From Brachyspira intermedia PWS/A (GTDB taxonomy: Bacteria; Spirochaetota; Brachyspiria; Brachyspirales; Brachyspiraceae), in contig NC_017243.1 of NCBI RefSeq assembly GCF_000223215.1, positions 2,790,001 through 2,854,000 of the forward strand: a stretch of DNA of 64,000 nucleotides, in the 5' to 3' direction. Below the pieces are notes generated by a model. The model was not told where the DNA came from and ran no database searches. It saw only the letters and a program-made list of their open reading frames with translations. How positions within the stretch are numbered: position 1 is the first letter of the stretch; every line of letters begins with the position of its first letter. The position numbers were made by a program, and so were the translations under genes. This document shows, one piece after another, positions 9,601-18,561 of this stretch.

Positions 9601-11815
9601 AAATATTTTCTTTTATGCTATTTTCTAAATCTTTATAATTCTTTCTTAAATCTGATATCTCTTTAAAATTTTTGAGATTCTGTTCTAGAATTATACTGTT
9701 ATAATTAGCATTGTTCTTTTCTATTTTCTCATCAATTTTTTCATCTATGCTATTAGATAGTTCTTCTTTTAAATTATTGAAACTTTCTTTTTCTTCTTCT
9801 AAGAATTTAGTTTGTTCTTCTTTTGCCTCTTCTAATTTAGTATTTAAGCCTTCTATTTCTTTTTTATTTTCTTCTGAATAAGAAGACAACTTATCATCTA
9901 TATTTTTTATTAGCTCATCATATTTTGAATTATTTTCATTTACTGAAGCATAAACTGTATTAGCAATATTTTCCTTTATGCTATTTTCTAAATCTTTATA
10001 ATTCTTTCTTAAATCTGATATATCTTTAAAATTTTTGAGATTCTGTTCTAGCATTATGCTGTTATAATTATCATTGTTCTTTTCTATTTTCTCATCGATT
10101 TTTTCTTCAATGTTATTAGATAATTCTTCTTTAAGGTTATTTAAATTCTCTTTTCCTTCCTCTAAAAATTTATCCTGCTCTTCTCTAGATTCTTCAAATT
10201 TACTCTTTAAACTTTCTAACTCTCTTCTGTATTTCAATGAATTATCTGATAATTTATTATTAATATCACTTATTAAATCATCATATTTTAAACTATTTAT
10301 ACTTAATGTATTATCTATTCTTTCTACAACATCTTTTAAATCTGAATGATCTTTCTTTAAATTATCGATCTCATTATAATTTTTTAAATTCTGATCCAAT
10401 ATTAATGTACTGAATTGATTCTCTGCTGTTGAAAGTTTTTCATCATATATGGATTTATATCTTTCCATTTGTTCATTAATGTCTTTTATATCAATTAGTA
10501 TATCTTCATAATTTTTCTTTAAATTGCTTTTTTCTTCTTCAAAAAATTTGACATTATCTTCTTTTGTTTCTTCTAATCTAGCATTTAAATCATCTATTTC
10601 TTTTTTGTATTCTTCTGAATGAGTATCTAACTTATTATTGATATTATTTATAGCTTCATCATATTTTAAATTATTTTCATTGATAGAAGAAGTAACTATA
10701 TTAGATACATTTTCTTTTATATTTTCTTCCAAGTCTTTTTGACTCTTTCTCAAATTAGATATATCTTTAAAATTTTTAAGATTCTGTTCCAACATGATGC
10801 TGTTATAATTAGCATTATTTTTTTCTATTTTTTCGTCTATCTTATCATTAAAACTATTATATAATTCTTCTTTGAGATTATCCAATTTTTCTTCTTCTAA
10901 GAATTTAGAATGCTCTTCTTTGTATTCTTCTAATCTAGAATTTATAGTTTCTATTTCTTTTTTGTATTCATTTGAATGGGTATCTAATTTGTTATTGATA
11001 TTATTTATAACTTCATCATATTTTAAATTATTTTCATTGATAGAAGAAGTAACTATATTAGATACATTTTCTTTTATATTTTCTTCCAAGTCTTTTTGGC
11101 TCTTTCTCAAATTAGATATATCTTTGAAATTTTTAAGATTCTGTTCTAGCATTATGCTGTTATAATTAGCATTGTTTTTTTCTATTTTTTCGTCTATCTT
11201 TTCTTCGATGTTATTGGATAATTCTTCTTTTAAGTTATTAAAATGTTCTATCTCTTCTTCTAAGAATTTAGAATGCTCTTCTTTGTATTCTTCTAATTTT
11301 GAATTTAAAATTTTTATATCTTTTTTATATTCTTCTGAATTAGTGTCCAATTTATCATTGATATCATTAATATTATTTACAATATCATCATATTTTGTAT
11401 TATTTTCAGTTATAGAATTCTCTAAATCTTTCTGATTCTTTCTCAAATTGGAAATATCTTTGAAATTTTTAAGATTCTGTTCCAACATTATGCTATTATA
11501 ATTAGCATTATTTTTTTCTATTTTTTCGTCTATCTTATCATCAAAACTATTAGACAATTGTTCTTTTAATTCATTGATAAGTTCATCATATTTTGAACTA
11601 TCTTTATTTATAGTTTCCGCTGCAGATTGTAAAAACTCTTCATTTTGTAAAATTTCCTTGATAAGATTTTCTTTTTCTTCGTCTGTTATTTTATCATCAG
11701 ATAAAATGCTTTCAACATCTTTTTCTAACTTATCTAGTCTTTCAGAAATATTTACAATTTTATTATCATTATTTTCACTTAAATCTTTTTTTGTTATATC
11801 ATCATTTGCAGCCAT
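6692..11815 (-). CDS. Giant repetitive coiled-coil protein with C-terminal membrane anchor
   Basis: 1707 residues, almost entirely Glu/Lys/Asn/Leu-rich helix with coiled-coil character and no signal peptide. A motif DEKIEKNNANYNSIMLEQNL followed by KNFK recurs about 14 times: 12 copies are nearly identical and two (around residues 440 and 880) are diverged. In the regular C-terminal half the unit is 112 residues (336 bp), and the middle units are about 121. The last 25 residues form one hydrophobic helix preceded by KRLDKKISD, so the protein is predicted to be tail-anchored in the inner membrane with the rod in the cytoplasm. The start has a GGGG ribosome site. I recognise no named family. 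A filament, tether or scaffold role is only an inference. Confidence 0.9.
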   Translation of the reverse strand: MAANDDITKKDLSENNDNKIVNISERLDKLEKDVESILSDDKITDEEKENLIKEILQNEEFLQSAAETINKDSSKYDELINELKEQLSNSFDDKIDEKIEKNNANYNSIMLEQNLKNFKDISNLRKNQKDLENSITENNTKYDDIVNNINDINDKLDTNSEEYKKDIKILNSKLEEYKEEHSKFLEEEIEHFNNLKEELSNNIEEKIDEKIEKNNANYNSIMLEQNLKNFKDISNLRKSQKDLEENIKENVSNIVTSSINENNLKYDEVINNINNKLDTHSNEYKKEIETINSRLEEYKEEHSKFLEEEKLDNLKEELYNSFNDKIDEKIEKNNANYNSIMLEQNLKNFKDISNLRKSQKDLEENIKENVSNIVTSSINENNLKYDEAINNINNKLDTHSEEYKKEIDDLNARLEETKEDNVKFFEEEKSNLKKNYEDILIDIKDINEQMERYKSIYDEKLSTAENQFSTLILDQNLKNYNEIDNLKKDHSDLKDVVERIDNTLSINSLKYDDLISDINNKLSDNSLKYRRELESLKSKFEESREEQDKFLEEGKENLNNLKEELSNNIEEKIDEKIEKNNDNYNSIMLEQNLKNFKDISDLRKNYKDLENSIKENIANTVYASVNENNSKYDELIKNIDDKLSSYSEENKKEIEGLNTKLEEAKEEQTKFLEEEKESFNNLKEELSNSIDEKIDEKIEKNNANYNSIILEQNLKNFKEISDLRKNYKDLENSIKENISNTVYASVNENNSKYDELIKNIDDKLSSYSEEYKKDIDSLNTRLEEEKENLNNLKEELSNNIEEKIDEKIDEKIEKNNANYNSIMLEQNLKNFKEISDLRKNYKDLENSIKENISNTVYASVNENNLKYDELIKNIDDKLSSYSEENKKEIDSLNTRLEEAKEEQTKFLEEEKETLNNLKEEFSNIVNEKIERSNASYGSLMVEQNLKNFQEISDIKKSCEDLGNSINENNAKYDELIKNIDNKLFTYSEENKKEIDGLNARLEEEKENLNNLKEELSNNFDNKIDEKIDEKIEKNNANYNSIMLEQNLKNFKELSDLRKGHKDLEDSILSNNAKYEEVLNNINSINDKLDSTSEENKKEIDSLNARLEEVREEQTKFLEEEKENLNNFKEELYNNFDNNIDEKIDEKIEKNNANYNSIMLEQNLKNFKDLSDLRKGHKDLEDSILSNNAKYEEVLNNINSINDKLDSTSEEHKKEIDSLNTRLEEVREEQTKFLEEEKENLNNLKEELSNSIDEKIDEKIEKNNANYNSIMLEQNLKNFKELSDLRKGHKDLEDSILSNNAKYEEVLNNINSINDKLDSTSEENKKEIDSLNTRLEEVREEQTKFLEEEKENLNNLKEELSNSVDEKIDEKIEKNNANYNSIMLEQNLKNFKELSDLRKGHKDLEDSINENILKYDELINQLESKIANFNNSKEESFLDNENNYNNDYNIDEKIDEKIEKNNANYNSIMLEQNLKNFKELSGLKKAQKDLEDSILANNSKYDELISQLESKISNFNNSKEESFLDDENNYNNYNIDEKIDEKIEKNNANYNSIMLEQNLKNFKELSDLRKHYKDLEEEINRLANRDNHYNTNDTNFEEFADIINKRLNNQEAKNDEFIKAVNDILNRNNIKYEQLLDSVNRKSEVNNVRDNTEYVRYVKNHDERRKDINDNKVAKDIKRLDKKISDVTILSISIFAIIVVIFLAYQLL

Positions 11816-11995
11816 TAAATATTCCCCATTATTATATTGTTATGCTCTAATATAAAAATTAAAACTCAACAGTAAAATATCGTCATAATTATAGTTATAA
11901 TTTAAAACAGCAAAAATTATTGTTGATATAATTTTATTTATGATTTATATATGTATTCGTAAAAAACATATCATTCTACTAATAGAGGTTTAATA

Positions 11996-13390
11996 TTGGC
12001 TAAGGTATTAGGACAAACAACCCCGCTGAAAATAATGTCAGGAATATATAAAAGCGGCAGACTTCATCATGCCTATCTTTTCTACGGAGATGAGGGAATT
12101 GGCAAATTTGAAAGTGCTTTAAATTATGCTAAGGCTATTTGCTGCGAGAGAGGAAACGGAACTTACTGCGATGAATGCAAATCCTGTAAAATGATAGATC
12201 AATACAAACACCCTGATGTTATAGTGGCAGGCACAGATGAAAGATTTAGAAATGCTGAGCTTTATTTTAATCAATATTTAGAATATAAAATGCCGCATTT
12301 ATTTAATAATTTTTATTCTGCATGCCGTTCTATACTGTATAAAGTTGAATCTATGCTTTTTGATAGTTATGATAATTATCCTACAAGCGAACCAAAAGAA
12401 TATATGCTTGGAAGTAAAAAAGAAACTTCAAGATATGCTTTAATAGAACCTTATTATTTGGCTGTTAATTATACTTTAAATGAGTTAAATGCTGATAATG
12501 TTGAGTTTATAGATTCTATATTCAGAAATAAATCAAAAGAAGCTTTAAATATAGCTAAAAATAAAGGCGGCAAGAAAAAAATTTCTATAGAAGGCGATTT
12601 CTTCAGTGCATTAAAAAAAATACATTATAATATAATACATACGGTAATTCCGCTTGATACAGTAAGAAATATTATAGAATTAACGTACAGAAAGCCGAGA
12701 ATATCAAATAAGAGAATTATTATCATAGAAGGTATAGAATTAATGGATAAGAGGGCTCCTAATATCTTTTTAAGAACTTTAGAAGAACCCTCAGACAATA
12801 ATATATTTATTCTAATAACTTCAGATACTAATAAATTGGTGCAAGATGGTATGAAACCTCTAAGATCGCGCATGATGGAATTAAAATTTTCACCTTTATC
12901 AGAAAATACTTTAAGATCCATATTAATGAAGAGATTGAGGCTAAATGAAGAAAAAACAGCCCTTGCATTAGAAAATTCTTATGGAAGTGTGGCTAAAGCA
13001 GTAAAATATGTACTTGACAAAAAATCAAATACAAGCGATAATATATACAAAGTATTATTATCTTTTATGGACGCTGCTTTAAATAACAATCCGTCTCAAA
13101 TAGCCTCACTTGCCACATTACTAAGTGACGGAGATTATGAGATAGCTGATGCTTTTAGAGAAATGATTAATATTTTAAAAAAGTCTTTAGAAGATAAGTA
13201 TCTTGAAATAGAAAATAGAGATTATATATTGCCTAGTTCTATTTCAGATGAAAGTATTGTATGGACTATTGATGAATTAGATTCTACAATCAATACCCTA
13301 ATTAATACAAATACTCAACCTAAAATGCTGCTTTATAAAACTTTAGGCAACATTTTTACTTGGTTACACAATTATAATAAAAACATATAG
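11996..13390 (+). CDS. holB: DNA polymerase III delta'-like clamp-loader subunit
   Basis: AAA+ protein of the DnaX/HolB family, which helps load the sliding clamp. Walker A appears as GDEGIGKF near residue 35, the four-Cys zinc module as C-x8-C-x2-C-x2-C just after it (CCERGNGTYCDECKSC), and the family box as ELMDKRAPNIFLRTLEEP near residue 250, with a degenerate SRC motif (SRM). An insertion of about 110 residues separates the zinc module from the Walker B region, so at 464 residues it is longer than typical delta'. TTG start with AGAGG 7 bp upstream. Divergent from the coiled-coil gene. Confidence 0.82.
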   Translation: MAKVLGQTTPLKIMSGIYKSGRLHHAYLFYGDEGIGKFESALNYAKAICCERGNGTYCDECKSCKMIDQYKHPDVIVAGTDERFRNAELYFNQYLEYKMPHLFNNFYSACRSILYKVESMLFDSYDNYPTSEPKEYMLGSKKETSRYALIEPYYLAVNYTLNELNADNVEFIDSIFRNKSKEALNIAKNKGGKKKISIEGDFFSALKKIHYNIIHTVIPLDTVRNIIELTYRKPRISNKRIIIIEGIELMDKRAPNIFLRTLEEPSDNNIFILITSDTNKLVQDGMKPLRSRMMELKFSPLSENTLRSILMKRLRLNEEKTALALENSYGSVAKAVKYVLDKKSNTSDNIYKVLLSFMDAALNNNPSQIASLATLLSDGDYEIADAFREMINILKKSLEDKYLEIENRDYILPSSISDESIVWTIDELDSTINTLINTNTQPKMLLYKTLGNIFTWLHNYNKNI

Positions 13391-13399
13391 GAGTTATAC

Positions 13400-14446
13400 A
13401 TGAAAAAACTATTTCTTGTATTAAGCGTAATGATTCTAGCGTTAAGCCCAGTATACGCTCAGGATGAAACTACAGCAGATACTACTGCTACTGAAACAAC
13501 AGAAACTACTGCTGAAACTACAACTGAAAATCAAGAAGCTGCAGGAACTAACACTGTAAATGAAATAACATCTTTTGGTCCTTCTTTCACTGATTTAAGA
13601 AATACTGATGATGTTGCTCTTGATAAAGAATACAATCTTCTTCAAACTAATCTTACTAAAATGAGAGAAGATTATTTATTCAGAGTTCTTTACAAAGCTA
13701 ATAAAATATTAGAGCGTTATACTAATGTTAATTTCACTGATACTAATGAAATGTTCTATAATGCGGTTTATTACTATGATTTAGTAGCTAACCCATTAGC
13801 TAATGATAATAATATAGATATAGCTCTTCAAGAATTAGATAAATCTTTTAAACTTTATGATGATATAAAGCCTATTTATGAAATACTTGGAAAAACTAAT
13901 GAATTAAAACAAGCAGATTATGAATTAAATCTTTATGCTGGTATTTTTAATCTATTTAAAGGTACTGCTGGATATTATGCAAAAAGCAGATATCATTTAG
14001 TTAATGCTTTAAACAATGAATTAACAGGAGCTAATGATACTCAAAGATTGATTATGTTAAACACTTACTTAGCAGGTGTTAACTATAACTTAGCTACTAT
14101 AAACCAAAACAGCGATGTAAGCAAAGTTTATTTCTTAAATGAAATGTTTAATAACCTTTGGGATTTGACTACTTTAAAAACAGAAGATGAAAATATTAAA
14201 ACTGCTAAATATAAATTGTTAATAACTAAATACCATAAAGTTTTATATACTACTTCTGAAAGATTTAGAACTACTTACGCTAAATACTATGATGAATTAG
14301 GATTCACTTATGGTCAAACAGAAGATGAAATATTAAGCAGAGAAAAAATGCCAGTTTTCAGAGATTATGAAAATGAAGCAGCTGATCCAGCTACTACTAC
14401 AGATACAACTACTACAGAAACAGAAACTACTGAAGCTGCTAACTAA
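13400..14446 (+). CDS. Hypothetical exported Thr/Glu-rich-ended protein
   Basis: 348 residues with a clear signal peptide (MKKLFLVLSVMILALSPVYA, then Q). The mature N-terminus (about 22-50) and the C-terminus are low-complexity Thr/Glu/Ala tracts. The middle 270 residues are helical and Tyr-rich, with TPR-like spacing but no motif I can name. It starts 9 bp after the holB stop with its own GGAG site, so it is probably co-transcribed, and it ends before a strong terminator. Function unknown; periplasmic or surface location expected. Confidence 0.8.
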   Translation: MKKLFLVLSVMILALSPVYAQDETTADTTATETTETTAETTTENQEAAGTNTVNEITSFGPSFTDLRNTDDVALDKEYNLLQTNLTKMREDYLFRVLYKANKILERYTNVNFTDTNEMFYNAVYYYDLVANPLANDNNIDIALQELDKSFKLYDDIKPIYEILGKTNELKQADYELNLYAGIFNLFKGTAGYYAKSRYHLVNALNNELTGANDTQRLIMLNTYLAGVNYNLATINQNSDVSKVYFLNEMFNNLWDLTTLKTEDENIKTAKYKLLITKYHKVLYTTSERFRTTYAKYYDELGFTYGQTEDEILSREKMPVFRDYENEAADPATTTDTTTTETETTEAAN

Positions 14447-14471
14447 TTAAAAATAAAAATTAAAAATCATT

Positions 14472-14505
14472 AAAGGCATGCCATTTTTGGTATGCCTTTA
14501 TTTAT
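14472..14505 (+). terminator. Terminator after the exported protein gene
   Basis: AAAGGCAT (14472-14479) pairs with ATGCCTTT (14492-14499), extended by an inner GCC/GGT, and is followed by a T-rich tail. Confidence 0.75.
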
Positions 14506-14552
14506 TAATAGTAATTTTTACTAATAAAAGTTTTTTATTATTTAATAAATGC

Positions 14553-14593
14553 TTGACATTAATTTAAAATAGGTTATTATTTATGAATAATAA
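14553..14593 (+). promoter_or_regulatory. sod promoter with overlapping Fur/PerR-like palindrome
   Basis: TTGACA (14553-14558), a 16-bp spacer and TATTAT (14575-14580) form a good vegetative promoter. Overlapping the -10 and the likely start point is a perfect inverted repeat, TTATTATT (14574-14581) and AATAATAA (14586-14593), with a 4-bp centre. Its sequence resembles Fur/PerR-type boxes, and its position would block transcription when occupied. Regulator identity is an inference. Confidence 0.6.
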
Positions 14594-14616
14594 AATAAAA
14601 TGAAGGAGTAAAATGT

Positions 14617-15213
14617 ATGTTTGATCTAATGAAATTACCTTATGGAAAAGAAGATTTAGCACCATATATGTCTTCTAACACATTGGATTTCCATCATGGA
14701 AAACACTTAAATACTTATGTTACTACTCTTAATGATTTAGTAGCTAAAGATTCAGCTTTACAAGGAAAAAGCATTGAGGAATTAATCACTTTATCTCACA
14801 ACAATGCTGATAAACAAGCTGTATTTAACAATGCTGGTCAAGTTTATAACCATGAAGAATTCTTTAAAATGCTTAAAAAAGATGTTGCTATACCTGCTGA
14901 AGTAAAATCAAAAATCGAAGCAGATTTCGGTTCTTTTGATGCTTTCAAAGAAGCTTTCACTACTGGCGGTAAAACTCAATTCGGTTCTGGATGGGTTTGG
15001 CTTGTTATGAACAATGGTAAATTAGAAGTAAGAAAATATGCTAATGCTATGAACCCTGTTGCTGATAAAGTACATGGTGTTTTAACTTGCGATGTTTGGG
15101 AACATGCTTACTATTTAGACTATCAAAACAGAAGACCTGATTTCTTAACTACTTTTGTTGATCATTTAGTAAATTGGGACTATGTTGCTGAAAGAATCAA
15201 ACTTGCTAAATAA
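14617..15213 (+). CDS. sod: Superoxide dismutase (Fe/Mn family)
   Basis: Converts superoxide to oxygen and hydrogen peroxide. The metal ligands are visible: His in LDFHHGKH, His in VYNHEEFF, and Asp/His in DVWEHAYYLDYQNRRPDF. The Gln just before the second ligand (AGQVYNH) occupies the place usual for the iron form, so iron or cambialistic use is more likely than strict manganese; this is an inference. 198 residues. GGAG ribosome site. Followed 44 bp later by rubrerythrin, a coherent oxidative-stress pair for an anaerobe. Confidence 0.95.
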   Translation: MFDLMKLPYGKEDLAPYMSSNTLDFHHGKHLNTYVTTLNDLVAKDSALQGKSIEELITLSHNNADKQAVFNNAGQVYNHEEFFKMLKKDVAIPAEVKSKIEADFGSFDAFKEAFTTGGKTQFGSGWVWLVMNNGKLEVRKYANAMNPVADKVHGVLTCDVWEHAYYLDYQNRRPDFLTTFVDHLVNWDYVAERIKLAK

Positions 15214-15257
15214 TATAGTTTAACTAATTATTTATATATTTTTTTAGGAGAATTAAA

Positions 15258-15794
15258 ATGAAGGATTTAAAAGGTACAAAAACAGAAAAAAACTTAAATG
15301 AAGCTTTTGCTGGCGAATCTATGGCTAGAAACAAATATACTTATTTTGCTAGCGTAGCAAGAAACGAAGGTTATGAGCAAATCGCTGCTATTTTCCTTGA
15401 AACAGCTGAAAATGAAAGAGAACATGCTAAAGTACATTTCAAATATCTTAACGGTATAGGTGATACTCTTCAAAACTTACAAGCTGCTTGGGAAGGTGAA
15501 AATGAAGAATACGAAAATATGTACCCAAGAATGGCTAAAGAAGCTACTGAAGAAGGTTTCGATGAAATAGCTCGTTCTATGAAATTAATCGGTGATGTTG
15601 AAAAAGAACACAGAGAAAGATATGCTAAATTAAGAGAAGCTGTAAAAAGCGGAAGCGTTTTCAAAAAAGCTACTAAAGTTCAATGGAAATGCAGAAACTG
15701 TGGTTTCATCGTTGAAAGCGAAGAAGCTCCTGAACTTTGCCCAGTTTGTAAACATGCTAAAAAATTCTTCGAAGTTAGAGTTGAAAACTTCTAA
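15258..15794 (+). CDS. rbr: Rubrerythrin
   Basis: Reduces hydrogen peroxide in anaerobes. The N-terminal ferritin-like four-helix domain carries the paired Glu/His diiron ligands (for example EREHAK and EKEHRERY). The C-terminal rubredoxin-like domain shows the two iron-binding pairs CRNC and CPVC. 178 residues. AGGAG site. Downstream of sod in the same probable operon and followed by a strong terminator, so peroxide made by the dismutase can be removed by the next gene product. Confidence 0.96.
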   Translation: MKDLKGTKTEKNLNEAFAGESMARNKYTYFASVARNEGYEQIAAIFLETAENEREHAKVHFKYLNGIGDTLQNLQAAWEGENEEYENMYPRMAKEATEEGFDEIARSMKLIGDVEKEHRERYAKLREAVKSGSVFKKATKVQWKCRNCGFIVESEEAPELCPVCKHAKKFFEVRVENF

Positions 15795-15821
15795 TTTTAG
15801 AATTTACGTTTCTTAAAAATA

Positions 15822-15856
15822 AAAAGAGGGGGAAATTATTTTCCCTCTCTTTTCTT
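15822..15856. terminator. Bidirectional terminator between rubrerythrin and the HD-like gene
   Basis: AAAAGAGGGGGAAA pairs with TTTCCCTCTCTTTT (one bulge), with T-rich tails on both strands. It serves the rightward sod-rbr unit and the leftward gene ending at 15881. Confidence 0.8.
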
Positions 15857-15880
15857 TTTAAATAATTTTAAACTATATTA

Positions 15881-16978
15881 TCAAGCTATTAATTTTATAT
15901 TATCAGACACAAAAGAAGAAAATATATCAAAAATTATAGGATCCACTTTTACTTCTTTATCCAAATAATTATCACTAATAAATGCTAAAGCATCATCATT
16001 ATTAACTGAACTATTATTAGAATAAGTTATTCTATCAAATAAGTCTATTATCTCTAGAACCTTTGAAGGAAAATATGATACGCTGTTTAATTTCAAAGTA
16101 TCATTATAATCAAAACTAATAATGTAATTAGGTGCGAAAAGTGTATTTGAATTAATTATAGTATTATAATAATTCAAAAATACTCCGTTTCCATATCCGT
16201 AATATTCATTATGAAGCCCTACTGTTAATGATATATCATAATTATATTTTACAAAATGCTTTAAATATGAATAGCATTTTGATGTATTATAATCTTTATT
16301 ATAATTATTAGATAAATTTGATATGTCATGCCAAAACGCTGATATAGCAATATTAACTAACTCATTAAATAAAATATCTCTTAAACCATTCTTGTATACA
16401 TGCTCTAATCTCGTTATTTTTTTACTAATATTAAATTTTCTTAATACATTTTTATAATAATTAGAATATCTCTTTTTAAATTTCTTTCTTATATCAGATA
16501 CAATATTGTTATTTATGCTGTTATTATAATATTTCATAAATCTTACAGTTATAATAAATACTCTGCTAGTATGAGATATACTGTCATTATCAATAAACTT
16601 ATTGGTATAATGAGAAGTTATTTGCTCTTCATCTAATTTATATAATAACTTCACTATTATCTTTAAAGCATAATCTATAACATCTTTAGAGCGTTTTATA
16701 CCGCCTATGAATGATATATCTTTACTCTTTATACCTTTCATAGCCATAATCAAATCAATTCTTGCCATAACAGAAAGTTTTACCAATATATCATATATAC
16801 TCTCTATTTCTTTTTCACTAATAGAATCTTTTTTAGCATTTATGATTTTTATTTCTCTAATTAAAGAAGATAGTATATGATTTCTTTTTACATTAGAAAA
16901 ATCATTAAAATCACCATGTTTAAAATACATTTTATATACATCAAATAAGTTATTATCTTTTATTGTTGTCATAGTCAT
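15881..16978 (-). CDS. Degenerate HD/HD-GYP-like domain protein
   Basis: 365 residues. The C-terminal two-thirds has the spacing of an HD-GYP phosphohydrolase: His136 in SHTSRV, His217-Asp218 in FWHDIS, and LHNEYYGYGNG near 255-265 in the place of the HHExxDGxGYP box. The HDxGK lysine, the second His of the HHE box and the GYP proline are missing, so it may be a catalytically poor or non-hydrolysing relative; this is an inference. No receiver or membrane domain. An AGGAGG site lies 6 bp before the chosen ATG. Monocistronic, transcribed towards sod-rbr. Confidence 0.6.
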   Translation of the reverse strand: MTMTTIKDNNLFDVYKMYFKHGDFNDFSNVKRNHILSSLIREIKIINAKKDSISEKEIESIYDILVKLSVMARIDLIMAMKGIKSKDISFIGGIKRSKDVIDYALKIIVKLLYKLDEEQITSHYTNKFIDNDSISHTSRVFIITVRFMKYYNNSINNNIVSDIRKKFKKRYSNYYKNVLRKFNISKKITRLEHVYKNGLRDILFNELVNIAISAFWHDISNLSNNYNKDYNTSKCYSYLKHFVKYNYDISLTVGLHNEYYGYGNGVFLNYYNTIINSNTLFAPNYIISFDYNDTLKLNSVSYFPSKVLEIIDLFDRITYSNNSSVNNDDALAFISDNYLDKEVKVDPIIFDIFSSFVSDNIKLIA

Positions 16979-17124
16979 AATTTACCTCCTGCATACTTAG
17001 TAAACTTTCTTTACAATTGCAGTATAATATATTATTGTATTTTTGTAAATATACTTTACTTAAAAATAAAAAATAGATAAAATTTTACAATATTATTACA
17101 ATAATAATGAACATTTAATACATT

Positions 17125-17149
17125 TGAATATTTTTAAATAAAATATTCA
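17125..17149. promoter_or_regulatory. Perfect inverted repeat between divergent HD-like gene and guaB
   Basis: TGAATATTTT (17125-17134) and AAAATATTCA (17140-17149) form 10-bp perfect arms around a 5-bp centre in the shared 280-bp upstream region. No poly-T follows on either strand, so an operator is more likely than a terminator. AT-richness lowers its significance. Confidence 0.35.
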
Positions 17150-17240
17150 TTAAAAAATAAAAAATCATTGCAATTATAGCATTTTTACTATAGAATCTTT
17201 TATCAAAATATCTATATTATTCAAATCTATATCTAATTAA

Positions 17241-18380
<1,140 letters not shown>

Positions 18381-18397
18381 TAAAAAAGAAATTATAG

Positions 18398-18438
18398 GCT
18401 GGTAACTTTATTTAAATGATAAGGTTATCAGCTTTTTT
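18398..18438 (+). terminator. guaB terminator
   Basis: Long hairpin (GCTGGTAACTTTAT pairing with ATAAGGTTATCAGC, two mismatches, 7-nt loop) followed by six T. Confidence 0.85.
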
Positions 18439-18561
18439 ATATAAGTTCATAAATACTAACAATTATAAATTTAATTTTATAAAAACTTGAATTTTTTAAA
18501 CTCTTCTTATATAATTATTAAATTATAATCATTTTTTAATTAAGAATTAAGGATATATATA

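Noticed and set aside
6692..11815. CRISPR-like or satellite reading of the DNA repeats
   Set aside because: The repeats are codon-phased parts of one long open frame and diverge mainly at synonymous or conservative positions; no spacer structure.
7755..11855. Rightward frames of 75-97 residues inside the coiled-coil gene
   Set aside because: They are antisense shadows of the repeated Lys/Glu-rich coding sequence, rich in Ser/Phe/Leu, recur once per repeat and have no ribosome sites.
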